A stretch of 41,935 bases of DNA from Nitrospina sp. (GTDB lineage Bacteria > Nitrospinota > Nitrospinia > Nitrospinales > VA-1). Of this stretch, positions 1 to 9,362 are shown one piece after another. Numbering within the stretch: the first letter of the stretch is position 1; each line of letters begins with the position of its first letter. The translations under genes were made by a program, and so were the position numbers. The notes below the pieces were generated by a model. That model was given only the letters and a program-made list of their open reading frames with translations, ran no database searches and was not told the origin of the DNA. Location: NCBI GenBank assembly GCA_018653085.1, contig JABIAY010000063.1, positions 1 through 41,935 of the forward strand, given 5' to 3'.

Positions 1-272
<272 letters not shown>

Positions 273-337
273 ATTTTTCCCCTCTGCTATTTCAAACTAT
301 ATTCAATTGTTAATTCCGAATTCTAGATGTTTAGAAT

Positions 338-455
<118 letters not shown>

Positions 456-466
456 TTTTATTTGAA

Positions 467-503
467 AACGCCTCCAGCTTTAAAGCTGGGGGCGTTTTTT
501 TTT
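467..503 (+). terminator. Intrinsic terminator of the rRNA operon
   Basis: A long stem AACGCCTCCAGCTTT / AAAGCTGGGGGCGTT (467-496) with one internal mismatch is followed by a run of nine Ts. It lies directly after 5S rRNA, where rRNA transcription should stop. Confidence 0.93.
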
Positions 504-651
504 GTCCCGCCCTGCCCTTGCTCCCTCCATTTCCCTCAGCCCCTCTCTCACCCGGATTTGTGTTTTGTCCCCACAGCAAAACCTGCCTCAACCCCCTTTA
601 AAAGCATCGCTTACAAGGCGAGGAATTATTAGGAATATCAACGCTTTTTCA

Positions 652-680
652 TTGACAAAAACTACCCGCTTGGTTACTAT
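652..680 (+). promoter_or_regulatory. Sigma70-type promoter for the nuo operon
   Basis: TTGACA at 652-657 and TACTAT at 675-680 are separated by exactly 17 bases. The site is in the 357-base gap between the rRNA terminator (503) and nuoA (860). That gap holds no convincing gene. A transcript from here would have a leader of about 170 nt. The leader contains a GGAGGAGAGAG stretch at 761-771 with no start codon at usable spacing, and an 8-codon ORF at 793-819 without a ribosome binding site. Confidence 0.6.
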
Positions 681-859
681 CGGCCTTCTATTTAACCGAG
701 TTTTCCGCCTTGGTCTTGAGCTCAGTTAACTATTTGTTTTTGGGGGTTTAGAGCGTTCTTGGAGGAGAGAGTTCTGATCGTCTGAAAAAACTTATGCATC
801 AATCGATCGGGCTCAATTAAGAGCATTTATTAAAAACGCCAAATCGTTACAAAAAGCAT

Positions 860-1216
860 ATGCTTGAACAATACATCGGCGCCGCGATCATGTTACTTCT
901 TTGCATTGGCATTGCCGTTGGCATGGTCGTGATGACTACTATGTTAGGGCCCAAAAGGGAGTTCGCCGACAAAATGGAGCCCTTTGAATGTGGCGAAAGC
1001 CAGTTAGTTTCCCCTCATCAACGTTTCTCCGTCAAGTTTTACCTTGTGGCGGTTCTATTTGTTCTGTTTGACATCGAAGCCATCTTCTTTTTCCCCTGGG
1101 CCATTCTATTCAGGAGATTGGGAATGTTCGGCTTCATTGAAATGATGTTGTTCATTCTCATCCTCGGCGTTGGCCTGCTCTATGTCTGGAAACGCGGCGG
1201 ACTCGACTGGGAGTAG
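860..1216 (+). CDS. nuoA: NADH-quinone oxidoreductase subunit A
   Basis: This 118-residue membrane protein has three predicted helices (about 5-27, 62-84 and 90-108). It carries the NuoA signature: the KMEPFECG motif with its cysteine in the first loop, then RFSVKFYLVAVLFVLFDIEA in helix 2. NuoA belongs to the membrane arm of complex I at the junction with the quinone cavity. It is the first gene of the nuo operon. The ATG at 860 gives the normal family length, but no clear Shine-Dalgarno sequence precedes it. The next gene, nuoC, is separated by a repeat element rather than by nuoB, which usually follows nuoA. Confidence 0.95.
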   Translation: MLEQYIGAAIMLLLCIGIAVGMVVMTTMLGPKREFADKMEPFECGESQLVSPHQRFSVKFYLVAVLFVLFDIEAIFFFPWAILFRRLGMFGFIEMMLFILILGVGLLYVWKRGGLDWE

Positions 1217-1331
1217 CCACTAACGTGGCAGGTAGCTTTGCATTACGTTGAAGAGCGGTCAGAATTCATTGAGCGCAGTAAAAAGATATTGTAATTTGGG
1301 TCCAGCGTTACGCTGGCCACTAACGTGGCAG
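1217..1331 (-). repeat. Interspersed repeat unit between nuoA and nuoC
   Basis: This copy belongs to the family also seen at 9357-9500, 35620-35838 and 37758-37850. It is bounded by a 15-bp perfect direct repeat, CCACTAACGTGGCAG, at 1217-1231 and 1317-1331, exactly 100 bp apart. Each copy can fold as a CCAC/GTGG hairpin. Just inside the right boundary is another stem, CCAGCGTTACGCTGG (1302-1316), also found at 35717-35731. It occupies the place where nuoB normally sits. The in-frame GTG at 1325 lies inside the repeat. Confidence 0.8.
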
Positions 1332-1342
1332 ATAAAAAAACG

Positions 1343-1828
1343 ATGTCTGAAAAAAAAATCATTGCACGCATAAAACAACAACACGGTTCTCTGGTGATTG
1401 ATGACCACGACTTTCGCGGTGATGAGACTGTCACTGTGAAAAAAAACTGTGGCAACGAGTTCTTCAAGTTCCTGCGCGACGACCCTGAATTAGAGTTCAA
1501 TTTTTTGATGGACATTACGGCAGTCGATTACTCCTCAAAAAAGGAGGACCGGTTTGAGGTGGTCTACCACTTCTATTCCCTCAAACACAACCATCGGTTG
1601 CGGGTAAAAATTCCCGTCTCGATAGAAGACTGCTTTGCCGACTCGATATCAGCTTTGTGGAAAACGGCAAACTGGTATGAACGTGAAATCTGGGATATGT
1701 ACGGCATCAAGTTTCGCGACCATCCCAACTTGCGACGAATTCTGCTTTACGAACAGTTCAAGGGGCATCCTTTGCGCAAGGATTATCCTATTAACAAACG
1801 GCAACCCCTGATCGGGCCGCTGAATTAA
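1343..1828 (+). CDS. nuoC: NADH-quinone oxidoreductase subunit C
   Basis: This 161-residue protein has the 30-kDa subunit signature near its C-terminus: EREIWDMYGIKF, then HPNLRRILLYEQFKGHPLRKDYP. NuoC is part of the peripheral connecting fragment with NuoB, NuoD and NuoI and helps form the quinone-side module. I chose the ATG at 1343. An in-frame GTG at 1325 would add six residues but lies inside the repeat flanking nuoA. The Shine-Dalgarno sequence is weak for either start. The gene is a stand-alone nuoC, not a nuoCD fusion, and no nuoD follows: nuoH begins 10 bases after its stop. Confidence 0.94.
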   Translation: MSEKKIIARIKQQHGSLVIDDHDFRGDETVTVKKNCGNEFFKFLRDDPELEFNFLMDITAVDYSSKKEDRFEVVYHFYSLKHNHRLRVKIPVSIEDCFADSISALWKTANWYEREIWDMYGIKFRDHPNLRRILLYEQFKGHPLRKDYPINKRQPLIGPLN

Positions 1829-1837
1829 GGAAAGACC

Positions 1838-2914
1838 ATGTGGGTCGATTTAATCATTACGCTGGTTAAAATCTTTTTCATACTTGCGATCACCGTTGGC
1901 TTTTTTGCCCCGGTCCTGACCTGGGTGGAACGAAAGCAGAGTGCGCTCATGCAGGATCGCATTGGAGCCAACCGTGCGGACATCATGGGGTTTACCGCAT
2001 TGGGCCTGTTCCATATCATCGCCGATGCGTTGAAGATGTTTACCAAGGAAGACTTTATACCGGATGGAGCCAACAAGGTTCTCCATACGCTTAGCCCGAT
2101 CATAGCTCTGGTTCCGGCCCTGGTGACTTTTGCAGTCGTGCCTTTTGGCGGGCAATACACGCTCTTCGACAAAGAAGTCAATCTGGTAATTTCGGATTTG
2201 GATGTTGGCCTTCTGTTTGTATTCGCAATTGCGTCTCTGGCGACCTATGGCTATGTCATCGCCGGCTGGAGTTCCAACAACAACTGGTCGCTCCTGGGTT
2301 CGATGCGTACCGCATCGCAGATGATCTCTTATGAAGTCACTATGGGACTCACCATTATCGGTGTTCTCATGGTTTATGGAACCATGAAGCTCACCGAAAT
2401 CGGTGCCGCGCAGGAAGACTTTCTGCGGTGGGGATTCTTTCTCCAGCCTCTTGGTTTTTTCATGTTCCTGACCGCGTCCATTGCCGAGAACAAACGCATC
2501 CCTTTCGATGCTCCAGAGGCTGAGTCAGAACTGGTCGCAGGTTATTTTACAGAATACAGTGGTCTTAAGTTCGGCATGTTTTTCATGGCCGAGTTTGTCG
2601 AAATGGTCACGATCGGCGCGATCATGACTATTTTGTTTTTTGGAGCGTGGCATATTCCGTTTTTAACAACGGCCACGCTGCTTTCCTGGTTTGATTTTCT
2701 CGGCACCACGGGTTCGAACCTCGTTGTGATGTTGATACATGTAGGTGTGTTTTTTGCCAAGGTGGTTTTCTTCATTTATCTGCAAATGATAATTCGGTGG
2801 ACGCTCCCCCGATTCCGTTATGACCAGATCATGAAACTGGGCTGGAAGATTCTTCTCCCCCTGTCCCTGGCAAATATTTTCGTTACCGGGCTCGTAATCC
2901 TGGCGCTGAATTAA
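1838..2914 (+). CDS. nuoH: NADH-quinone oxidoreductase subunit H
   Basis: This 358-residue polytopic protein of eight or nine helices is NuoH (ND1), which forms most of the quinone-binding channel where the membrane arm meets the peripheral arm. The family motifs are ERKQSALMQDRIGANRA near residue 30, the SYE segment around residue 167, and the acidic loop AENKRIPFDAPEAESELVAG (about 215-234). The Shine-Dalgarno AAGGAAAG at 1827-1834 supports the ATG at 1838. The length matches the longer bacterial NuoH proteins. It is translated directly after nuoC and before nuoI in the usual H-I-J-K-L-M-N order. Confidence 0.96.
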   Translation: MWVDLIITLVKIFFILAITVGFFAPVLTWVERKQSALMQDRIGANRADIMGFTALGLFHIIADALKMFTKEDFIPDGANKVLHTLSPIIALVPALVTFAVVPFGGQYTLFDKEVNLVISDLDVGLLFVFAIASLATYGYVIAGWSSNNNWSLLGSMRTASQMISYEVTMGLTIIGVLMVYGTMKLTEIGAAQEDFLRWGFFLQPLGFFMFLTASIAENKRIPFDAPEAESELVAGYFTEYSGLKFGMFFMAEFVEMVTIGAIMTILFFGAWHIPFLTTATLLSWFDFLGTTGSNLVVMLIHVGVFFAKVVFFIYLQMIIRWTLPRFRYDQIMKLGWKILLPLSLANIFVTGLVILALN

Positions 2915-2925
2915 GGAGTGCGCTG

Positions 2926-3495
2926 ATGGCTTATTATGTAAATAGAAGATCTGAGATGACTTGGTGGGAAAAGTCTTACCTCCCTGAAATTATAAAAGGG
3001 ATGTGGCTCACCTCACGACGTTTCTTTCATAACTTGTTTGGATTCATTCCTTTTTTCCTCGGCACTGCAAAGGATAGAAGGATCATGACCGTATATTATC
3101 CGGAAGAACAGGTTCAGTACCCGATCGCTTATCGTGGGCGACCTGTACTGGCTCAAAACGAAGACGGGCACCCGGCATGTGTGGCGTGCGGTCTTTGCGA
3201 AATAGCCTGCCCGGCTTATTGCATACACATCGAACCGGGGCATAACACCGGCAAGCAAAATCAGTATGAACGATGGCCTGATGTGTTCAACATCGATTAC
3301 GCCATTTGCATTTTTTGTGGCAACTGTGAAGAGGCCTGTCCGGAAGAAGCTATCTTCATGAGCGACGATTGCGAAATATCCATGCTGGATCGAAAGAAAA
3401 TGCTTTATACCAAAGAGCAACTTTTAACACCGGTTGCCGATTTGCAAAAGCGCATTGAATTCACCCGTAACATGTACGCGAAATGGAACTACTGA
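2926..3495 (+). CDS. nuoI: NADH-quinone oxidoreductase subunit I (two 4Fe-4S clusters)
   Basis: This 189-residue ferredoxin-like subunit binds the clusters N6a and N6b that pass electrons to NuoB. Two complete CxxCxxCxxxCP motifs are visible: cysteines 85, 88, 91 and 95, and 128, 131, 134 and 138. The N-terminal segment around residues 20-45 should lie on the membrane as in other NuoI proteins. The Shine-Dalgarno AAGGAG precedes the ATG with 8-base spacing. The 3' end overlaps nuoJ by 13 bases, suggesting translational coupling. Confidence 0.96.
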   Translation: MAYYVNRRSEMTWWEKSYLPEIIKGMWLTSRRFFHNLFGFIPFFLGTAKDRRIMTVYYPEEQVQYPIAYRGRPVLAQNEDGHPACVACGLCEIACPAYCIHIEPGHNTGKQNQYERWPDVFNIDYAICIFCGNCEEACPEEAIFMSDDCEISMLDRKKMLYTKEQLLTPVADLQKRIEFTRNMYAKWNY

Positions 3496-3992
3496 TCTTC
3501 TACCCGGTAGCGGGACTCTGCGTGGCTTTGGCCCTGGGCGTTATCTTTAACAACAGCCCGGTGGGCTCGGCCATTTCATTGATTGGCATGATGCTTGGTC
3601 TGGCTGCCATTTTCGTCTTGCAACAGGCCCACTTCATCGCCATTTTGCAGATCATTATTTATGCCGGAGCCATTATGGTTCTGTTCATGTTCGTGATCAT
3701 GTTGCTGAACCTGAAACAAGGCGATGACAAGGGTTGGGCCTCCAGAGACCAGAATTTACTGCTCTCGGTATTGACGGGGTTCCTGACTTTGGGAGTTTTA
3801 TACAAGATCGCGGAGGTCTTGTTTTCAGTAGACATGAATACACCCGCTACCCTTCCCGATACTTTCGGCACGGTGGCCGTTATTGGTGAAACACTGTTTA
3901 CGGATTTTGTACTGCCCTTTGAAGTGGCATCTATTCTTTTACTTGCGGCAATGGTCGGGGCAGTGGTCCTGGCTAAAAACAAATTGGACTGA
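3483..3992 (+). CDS. nuoJ: NADH-quinone oxidoreductase subunit J
   Basis: This 169-residue protein has five predicted membrane helices. The central helix contains the NuoJ motif [20 protein letters not shown] (about 57-76), the pi-bulge helix thought to couple quinone chemistry to proton channels. The start overlaps the end of nuoI by 13 bases and has no strong Shine-Dalgarno of its own, as expected for coupled translation. nuoK follows 2 bases after the stop. Confidence 0.95.
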   Translation: MELLIFYPVAGLCVALALGVIFNNSPVGSAISLIGMMLGLAAIFVLQQAHFIAILQIIIYAGAIMVLFMFVIMLLNLKQGDDKGWASRDQNLLLSVLTGFLTLGVLYKIAEVLFSVDMNTPATLPDTFGTVAVIGETLFTDFVLPFEVASILLLAAMVGAVVLAKNKLD

Positions 3993-3994
3993 TT

Positions 3995-4309
3995 ATGCTC
4001 GAAGAGACTGTTCCTTTATCACATTACCTGATGCTGAGCGCGACCCTGTTCGTGATTGGAGTCGCAGGTGTCCTGATACGCCGAAACGTTATCGTTGTGT
4101 TCATGTCTATTGAGATCATGCTGAATGCCGTAAACATTTCGCTGATCTCGTTTGACCATTACATGAATCTATCGAACGGGCAAATTTTCAGTTTCATGGT
4201 GATGTGTGTCGCCGCCGCCGAAGTTTCGGTTGGGCTCGCTATTATCATCGCAATGCATCGGAATAAACCGACTGTCAATCTGGACGACTTTAACCTGTTA
4301 AAATGGTGA
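3995..4309 (+). CDS. nuoK: NADH-quinone oxidoreductase subunit K
   Basis: This 104-residue, three-helix protein has the typical NuoK layout. The two membrane glutamates known to be needed for proton transfer are present at residues 40 ([12 protein letters not shown]) and 76 ([13 protein letters not shown]). It sits between nuoJ and nuoL with 2- and 7-base gaps, inside the same transcription unit. Confidence 0.95.
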   Translation: MLEETVPLSHYLMLSATLFVIGVAGVLIRRNVIVVFMSIEIMLNAVNISLISFDHYMNLSNGQIFSFMVMCVAAAEVSVGLAIIIAMHRNKPTVNLDDFNLLKW

Positions 4310-4316
4310 ACACGGT

Positions 4317-6290
4317 ATGCTGCTGAAACTGACCTGCCTGATCCCTCTTTATCCGTTGATCGGATCCATCATCAACGGGTTTTTTGGTTTGAAAATTGGC
4401 AAAAAAGCAGTGGGGTTTATCGCCTGTGGCAGTATGATCCTGTCTTTTCTTACCTCCGTTCTGGTCTACGTTGGTTACCTCATGTTGCCAGAAGGGCAAC
4501 ACGTGTATGAGCAGGTTGCCTGGACCTGGTTCGGGGCCGGTGATTTTATCGTGGACTTCGGTTTTCAGATTGACCCGCTCACTCTGGTTATGATGTTTGT
4601 CGTTACCGGTGTCGGTTCGATCATCCATGTCTATGCTGTTGGTTACATGCAGGAAGAGTTCAGCTACTACCGGTTCTTCGCCTATTTCAACCTGTTCGCT
4701 TCCGCCATGCTCCTGCTCGTTATGGGCAATAACTTCCTGCTCATGTTCATTGGTTGGGAAGGTGTCGGGTGCTGTTCCTATTTTCTCATTGGCTATTATT
4801 TCGAAAAGAAGTCGGCGTGCGATGCCGGCACCAAAGCTTTTGTCGTCAACCGTGTTGGGGATTTCGCCTTCCTGTTGGCGGTCATGTATATATTTAATGT
4901 TTTTGGCACCATCGACTTCACGGACGTTATGCATGCCGCCCCGGAAAAACTGATCTATGGCGGAGAAATCGTAACCATCATCACTATGTTGCTGTTTGTT
5001 GGCGCAACAGGGAAGTCGGCGCAGATTCCGCTTTATACCTGGCTCCCGGATGCTATGGAAGGCCCAACACCGGTCAGTGCCCTGATCCACGCGGCCACCA
5101 TGGTTACGGCGGGAGTCTATATGGTCGTCCGGTGTAGCGTGTTGTTCAACCTGTCGCCCATGACGATGACTGTCGTTGCGTTTATTGGCGGAGGCCCTGC
5201 GGTCATGGCGGCTACCATCGGCATGACACAATTCGATATCAAACGTGTGCTGGCCTATTCCACGGTCAGCCAGATTGGTTATATGTTCCTGGCTTGCGGA
5301 GTTGGCGCGTACACCGCCGCTATCTTCCATCTCGTAACGCATGCTTTCTTTAAAGCCTGTCTTTTTCTTGGGTCCGGTAGCGTCATTCATGGCATCCATG
5401 GTGAACAGGACATGCGCAAGATGGGCGGACTCAAAAAACATATGCCGGTCACCTACTGGACGTTCGTGGTTTCCACACTTGCTATTGCTGGCATATTCCC
5501 GCTATCCGGTTTCTTCAGTAAAGATGAAGTGCTGTATCACTCTTTGATGGACGGAAACATTATTTTCTGGGGAATGGGTGTATCTGCCGCTCTGTTGACT
5601 GCATTTTATATGTTCCGACTGGTGTTCATGACTTTCCACGGGGAGTCCAGGGTAGACCCCTCGGTCCACCCGCATGAATCTCCGAAAGTGATGACCATGC
5701 CACTGGTTATTTTAGCTGGACTCGCCACCGTTGGGGGCCTGCTGGGCATCCCGTTTCATCACTGGTGGCATATGCACATTTTACATAGCTGGTTGGAACC
5801 GGTGCTTCATTTCGATCTCGCAAGCGCGTTACAACATTCTGAGCATATGCTCCATCAAGCAGGTCAGCACGCTCCTTCCTGGACGCACTTATTGGAGCCC
5901 ACGGAGCACCAATGGTGGACCGAGCTTTTGTTAATGTGTTTCTCCCTTGCCGTTGCCGTTGTCGGGATTTTTGGTGCCTACATGTTCTATATCAAGCGGC
6001 CCGACCTGCCGGACAAGTTCACAGAGGGACAGTGGGGACTCGACATGGTACAGAACAAATATTATGTGGACGAACTTTATGATGATGCGTTTGTGCAACC
6101 TACAATAGAAGGTTCCAAACTACTTTGGAAAGAATGCGATGCCAAAGCCATCGATGGCACAGTGAACGGGACCGCTAAAATCATTGGCTGGTGCAGTCGC
6201 CAGGCCCAGACGTTGCAGTCCGGTTTCGTCCGCAACTATGCCTTATTTATTGTTGTCGGTTTTATCAGTCTTTTGCTGGTGATGTTCTAA
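4317..6290 (+). CDS. nuoL: NADH-quinone oxidoreductase subunit L (antiporter-like)
   Basis: This 657-residue distal antiporter-like subunit has about 16 helices and a long C-terminal lateral helix region. Visible motifs are FIGWEGVGCCSYFLIGYYF with the helix-5 glutamate, GATGKSAQIPLYTWLPDAME with the helix-7 lysine, and HAATMVTAGVYMVVR. The region around residues 480-545 is histidine-rich (several HH, HxxH and WWHMH stretches), which is common in NuoL loops. The length is within the usual 600-700 range. nuoM begins one base after its stop. Confidence 0.96.
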   Translation: MLLKLTCLIPLYPLIGSIINGFFGLKIGKKAVGFIACGSMILSFLTSVLVYVGYLMLPEGQHVYEQVAWTWFGAGDFIVDFGFQIDPLTLVMMFVVTGVGSIIHVYAVGYMQEEFSYYRFFAYFNLFASAMLLLVMGNNFLLMFIGWEGVGCCSYFLIGYYFEKKSACDAGTKAFVVNRVGDFAFLLAVMYIFNVFGTIDFTDVMHAAPEKLIYGGEIVTIITMLLFVGATGKSAQIPLYTWLPDAMEGPTPVSALIHAATMVTAGVYMVVRCSVLFNLSPMTMTVVAFIGGGPAVMAATIGMTQFDIKRVLAYSTVSQIGYMFLACGVGAYTAAIFHLVTHAFFKACLFLGSGSVIHGIHGEQDMRKMGGLKKHMPVTYWTFVVSTLAIAGIFPLSGFFSKDEVLYHSLMDGNIIFWGMGVSAALLTAFYMFRLVFMTFHGESRVDPSVHPHESPKVMTMPLVILAGLATVGGLLGIPFHHWWHMHILHSWLEPVLHFDLASALQHSEHMLHQAGQHAPSWTHLLEPTEHQWWTELLLMCFSLAVAVVGIFGAYMFYIKRPDLPDKFTEGQWGLDMVQNKYYVDELYDDAFVQPTIEGSKLLWKECDAKAIDGTVNGTAKIIGWCSRQAQTLQSGFVRNYALFIVVGFISLLLVMF

Positions 6291-6291
6291 A

Positions 6292-7923
6292 ATGTTTTTA
6301 ACTTTTATCACATTTCTGCCTTTAGCCGGGGCGCTGTTCCTGGTCTTCATGCCCAAGGAAAGTGTAGCGGCGATCAAGCAGACCGCTCTCGCTGTCGCTG
6401 TGGCGGATTTCCTGCTCTCGTTATTGTTGTGGACGAATTTCGACAACACGACCCATAAGATGCAGTTTGAGTTGAACGTTCCCTGGATCGAAGCCTGGGG
6501 CATCAACTACCACATCGGCCTGGATGGTATTTCACTACTGCTTTATGTGATGACCACCTTCCTGACCATGATCTGCGTTCTTGCCTCATGGGACATAAAC
6601 AAACATATGCGCGAATACATGATAGCCATGCTGACTCTTTCGACCGGCATGCTGGGGGTTTTTATCTCCCTGGACCTTTTCATGTTTTATGTCTTCTGGG
6701 AGTTCCAACTGGTTCCCATGTATCTTATTGTTGGCGTCTGGGGAGGCCCGCGCCGAATTTATGCATCCATCAAATTTTTTCTGTTCACCGCCGTGGGCTC
6801 CTTGCTCATGCTGGTGGCCATCCTCTGGATTTATTTTTATATTCAGGAAACGACCGGAGTGGCAACGGCAGACATCTTATATATTACCGAACATTTGGAC
6901 GCGCCTCTCGGCACACAGAAGTGGTTGTGGATGGCCTTTTTTCTGGCTTTTGCCATCAAGGTACCCATGTTTCCCTTCCACACCTGGTTGCCGGACGCTC
7001 ATGTTGAAGCACCCACCGCAGGTTCTGTCATTCTGGCAGGTGTCCTGTTGAAAATGGGTACTTACGGGTTCCTGCGTTTTAACCTGCCCTTCTTTCCCCA
7101 GGCTTCTTACGAGTTTGTTCCCATGGTAGCCTGGCTGGCGATCATCGGAATCATATATGGAGCGTTGGTGGCGATGGTTCAGGAAGACTTGAAAAAACTG
7201 GTTGCCTATTCCAGCGTCAGCCATCTCGGATTCGTAATGCTGGGAATTTTCGCGCTGAATCCTTATGGAATCCAGGGTGCATTGATCCAGAATATCAATC
7301 ACGGTATCAGCACCGGTGCCCTCTTCCTTTTGGTGGGTGTCGTTTATGATCGCCGCCATACAAGGTTGATCTCGGAGTTCGGCGGGCTGGCTAAAATCAT
7401 GCCGAAATACACCATTTGTTTCATGATCGCCGCTCTGTCTTCGATCGGGTTACCGGGCATGAACGGGTTTGTCGGGGAGTTCCTTGTACTGCTGGGAATA
7501 TTCCAGGTCAATGGACTCTGGGCGGCGTGCGCCACCTCGGGAGTCATTCTCGCCGCTTGTTACATCCTCTGGATGTTCCAGCGTGTCATGTTCCTGGAAT
7601 TGAAAAATCCGAAAAACGCGGACCTGAAAGACATGAATACTCGGGAAATGCTTACTGTAGTTCCCCTGCTCATCCTGATTTTCTGGATCGGCTTGTATCC
7701 CAAACCTTTCATGGATACGTTTGACGCATCGGTCACGCATCTGGTCTCTAAAGTCAGTCCGGACAATTTCCGGCCCAAAAAAGAGCACCACGATAACGAT
7801 CATAATGACAAACATAACGACAAACAGAATGAAAAACATGGGGAACATGCTCGACTCATTACCCCGACTGAAATGGCAAGTTTGAACCATAGGTTACAAA
7901 TGCCAGCTTTAACTAAGGAATAA
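6292..7923 (+). CDS. nuoM: NADH-quinone oxidoreductase subunit M with His-rich tail
   Basis: This 543-residue antiporter-like subunit contains FYVFWEFQLVPMYLIVGVWG (helix-5 glutamate) and KVPMFPFHTWLPDAHVEAPT (helix-7 lysine and proton path). The helical core ends near residue 480. It is followed by a hydrophilic extension with an unusual run of His, Asp, Asn and Lys at residues 496-519 (7777-7848), seven of its 24 residues being histidine. Most NuoM proteins end soon after the last helix, so this tail is a local peculiarity and may bind metal. The ATG follows nuoL by one base, and nuoN follows by two. Confidence 0.95.
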   Translation: MFLTFITFLPLAGALFLVFMPKESVAAIKQTALAVAVADFLLSLLLWTNFDNTTHKMQFELNVPWIEAWGINYHIGLDGISLLLYVMTTFLTMICVLASWDINKHMREYMIAMLTLSTGMLGVFISLDLFMFYVFWEFQLVPMYLIVGVWGGPRRIYASIKFFLFTAVGSLLMLVAILWIYFYIQETTGVATADILYITEHLDAPLGTQKWLWMAFFLAFAIKVPMFPFHTWLPDAHVEAPTAGSVILAGVLLKMGTYGFLRFNLPFFPQASYEFVPMVAWLAIIGIIYGALVAMVQEDLKKLVAYSSVSHLGFVMLGIFALNPYGIQGALIQNINHGISTGALFLLVGVVYDRRHTRLISEFGGLAKIMPKYTICFMIAALSSIGLPGMNGFVGEFLVLLGIFQVNGLWAACATSGVILAACYILWMFQRVMFLELKNPKNADLKDMNTREMLTVVPLLILIFWIGLYPKPFMDTFDASVTHLVSKVSPDNFRPKKEHHDNDHNDKHNDKQNEKHGEHARLITPTEMASLNHRLQMPALTKE

Positions 7924-7925
7924 AC

Positions 7926-9362
7926 GTGGAACCCATTCTCGCACCTGAATCTATTGACCTGATTGCCCTGGCACCTGTAATCGTGCTCAGCGTTTTCGCC
8001 ATGATGGTGCTGATAGTAGACCTTTTTGGAGGGCGAAACAAAACGCTCCTGGTATTCATCAGCCTCGTTGGCTTGCTGATGACGGCAATCAGCGCGTTTG
8101 CCAAGAATCCGATTCCGGCCTACTCTTTCAACGACAGTTATATCGTTGATCACCTGTCGTTATTCTTCATATGTATCTTCACCATCAGTTCCGCACTGGC
8201 GATTCTTTTATCAGTGGAATACAACGAACGGGAAGGAATACGGGCAGGGGAATATTATGCCCTCATCCTGTTCTGTACCGTAGGCATGATTCTTCTCGCC
8301 TCCTCCACCGATATGATTATGATTTTTCTGGGCATCGAAATTGTCTCGATCTGCCTGTACGTTCTGGCTGGAATACGGCGAGGCAACCTTGCATCCAACG
8401 AAGCGGCGTTAAAATATTTTCTACTTGGCGCGTTCGCAACGGGATTTCTGCTGTACGGAATGACTCTGGTTTATGGCTCGACCGGTAGCACAAACTTGTT
8501 TGAAATTGCAGATTTTGTGAAAAATCCGGAAGCCCAGTCTAATCCCCTGCTCCTGATGGGACTGGTACTTCTCATTATCGGATTCGGATTTAAAGTCGCC
8601 TCGGTACCCTTTCATATGTGGGCTCCCGATGTTTACCAGGGAGCTCCGACTCCCGTTACCGCTTTTATGGCAGTAGGACCCAAGGCCGCCGCGTTCGCCG
8701 CGTTCTTCAGGGTATTTGCTGAAGCCTTCCCGGAAATGGCACCCTCATGGGAAGTACTCCTGAGCAGCATTGCTGTCCTCAGTATGTTTTTCGGCAATCT
8801 CGGTGCCATCATGCAAACCAACATCAAACGGATGCTGGCGTTTTCCAGTATTTCACACGCGGGTTACATCCTGATGGCGGTCATAGCCAAAAATTCTCTC
8901 GGTGCTTCGAGTCTACTGTTTTATATGCTGGCCTATGCCTTCACAACCTTCGGAATATTCGGCATCGTCATTTTGCTTGGCAGAAAAGGTGAAGAGAATC
9001 TGGAGATTGAAAACTATTCCGGCCTGGCTTACAAACACCCGATAATCGCCCTCAGTATGACTGTGTTCCTGTTATCCTTAGCGGGTCTGCCGCCCTTTGC
9101 CGGGTTCATTGCGAAGTTTTACATCTTCAGTGCCGCGGTCCAGGAAGGGCTCATCACACTCGTCATCATCGCCGTGCTCAACAGTGCCATCTCCTTTTAC
9201 TACTACCTGAAGGTCGTTGTCTTCATGTACATGAAAGAGCCGGAAGCAGAGTTCAGAATCTCTCTGACTCCATTGACCCTGTTTGTCGTGTTCGTAGGAG
9301 TCATTGCAACCGTCAGCCTCGGTATCTTCCCCGGTTCCATCATCGCCCTCGCCTCCCACTAG
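7926..9362 (+). CDS. nuoN: NADH-quinone oxidoreductase subunit N
   Basis: This 478-residue third antiporter-like subunit is recognised by FLGIEIVSICLYVLAG, by KVASVPFHMWAPDVYQGAPT and by the following PVTAFMAVGPKAAAFAAFFR. The start is a GTG at 7926, two bases after the nuoM stop. The last codons and the TAG stop (CAC TAG) fall at the left edge of an interspersed repeat copy. It is the last gene of the nuo operon. No nuoB, D, E, F or G gene is found before, inside or after the cluster in this window. Confidence 0.96.
   Translation: MEPILAPESIDLIALAPVIVLSVFAMMVLIVDLFGGRNKTLLVFISLVGLLMTAISAFAKNPIPAYSFNDSYIVDHLSLFFICIFTISSALAILLSVEYNEREGIRAGEYYALILFCTVGMILLASSTDMIMIFLGIEIVSICLYVLAGIRRGNLASNEAALKYFLLGAFATGFLLYGMTLVYGSTGSTNLFEIADFVKNPEAQSNPLLLMGLVLLIIGFGFKVASVPFHMWAPDVYQGAPTPVTAFMAVGPKAAAFAAFFRVFAEAFPEMAPSWEVLLSSIAVLSMFFGNLGAIMQTNIKRMLAFSSISHAGYILMAVIAKNSLGASSLLFYMLAYAFTTFGIFGIVILLGRKGEENLEIENYSGLAYKHPIIALSMTVFLLSLAGLPPFAGFIAKFYIFSAAVQEGLITLVIIAVLNSAISFYYYLKVVVFMYMKEPEAEFRISLTPLTLFVVFVGVIATVSLGIFPGSIIALASH

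Noticed and set aside
761-819. Strong GGAGGAGAGAG sequence and an 8-codon frame in the nuo leader
   Set aside because: No start codon lies at workable distance from the GGAGG, and the 8-codon frame has no ribosome binding site, so no leader gene is claimed.
4290-5441. 383-codon open frame on the minus strand opposite nuoL
   Set aside because: Shadow of nuoL, whose membrane-protein motifs fill the plus strand; the antisense product is low-complexity and charged with no domain.
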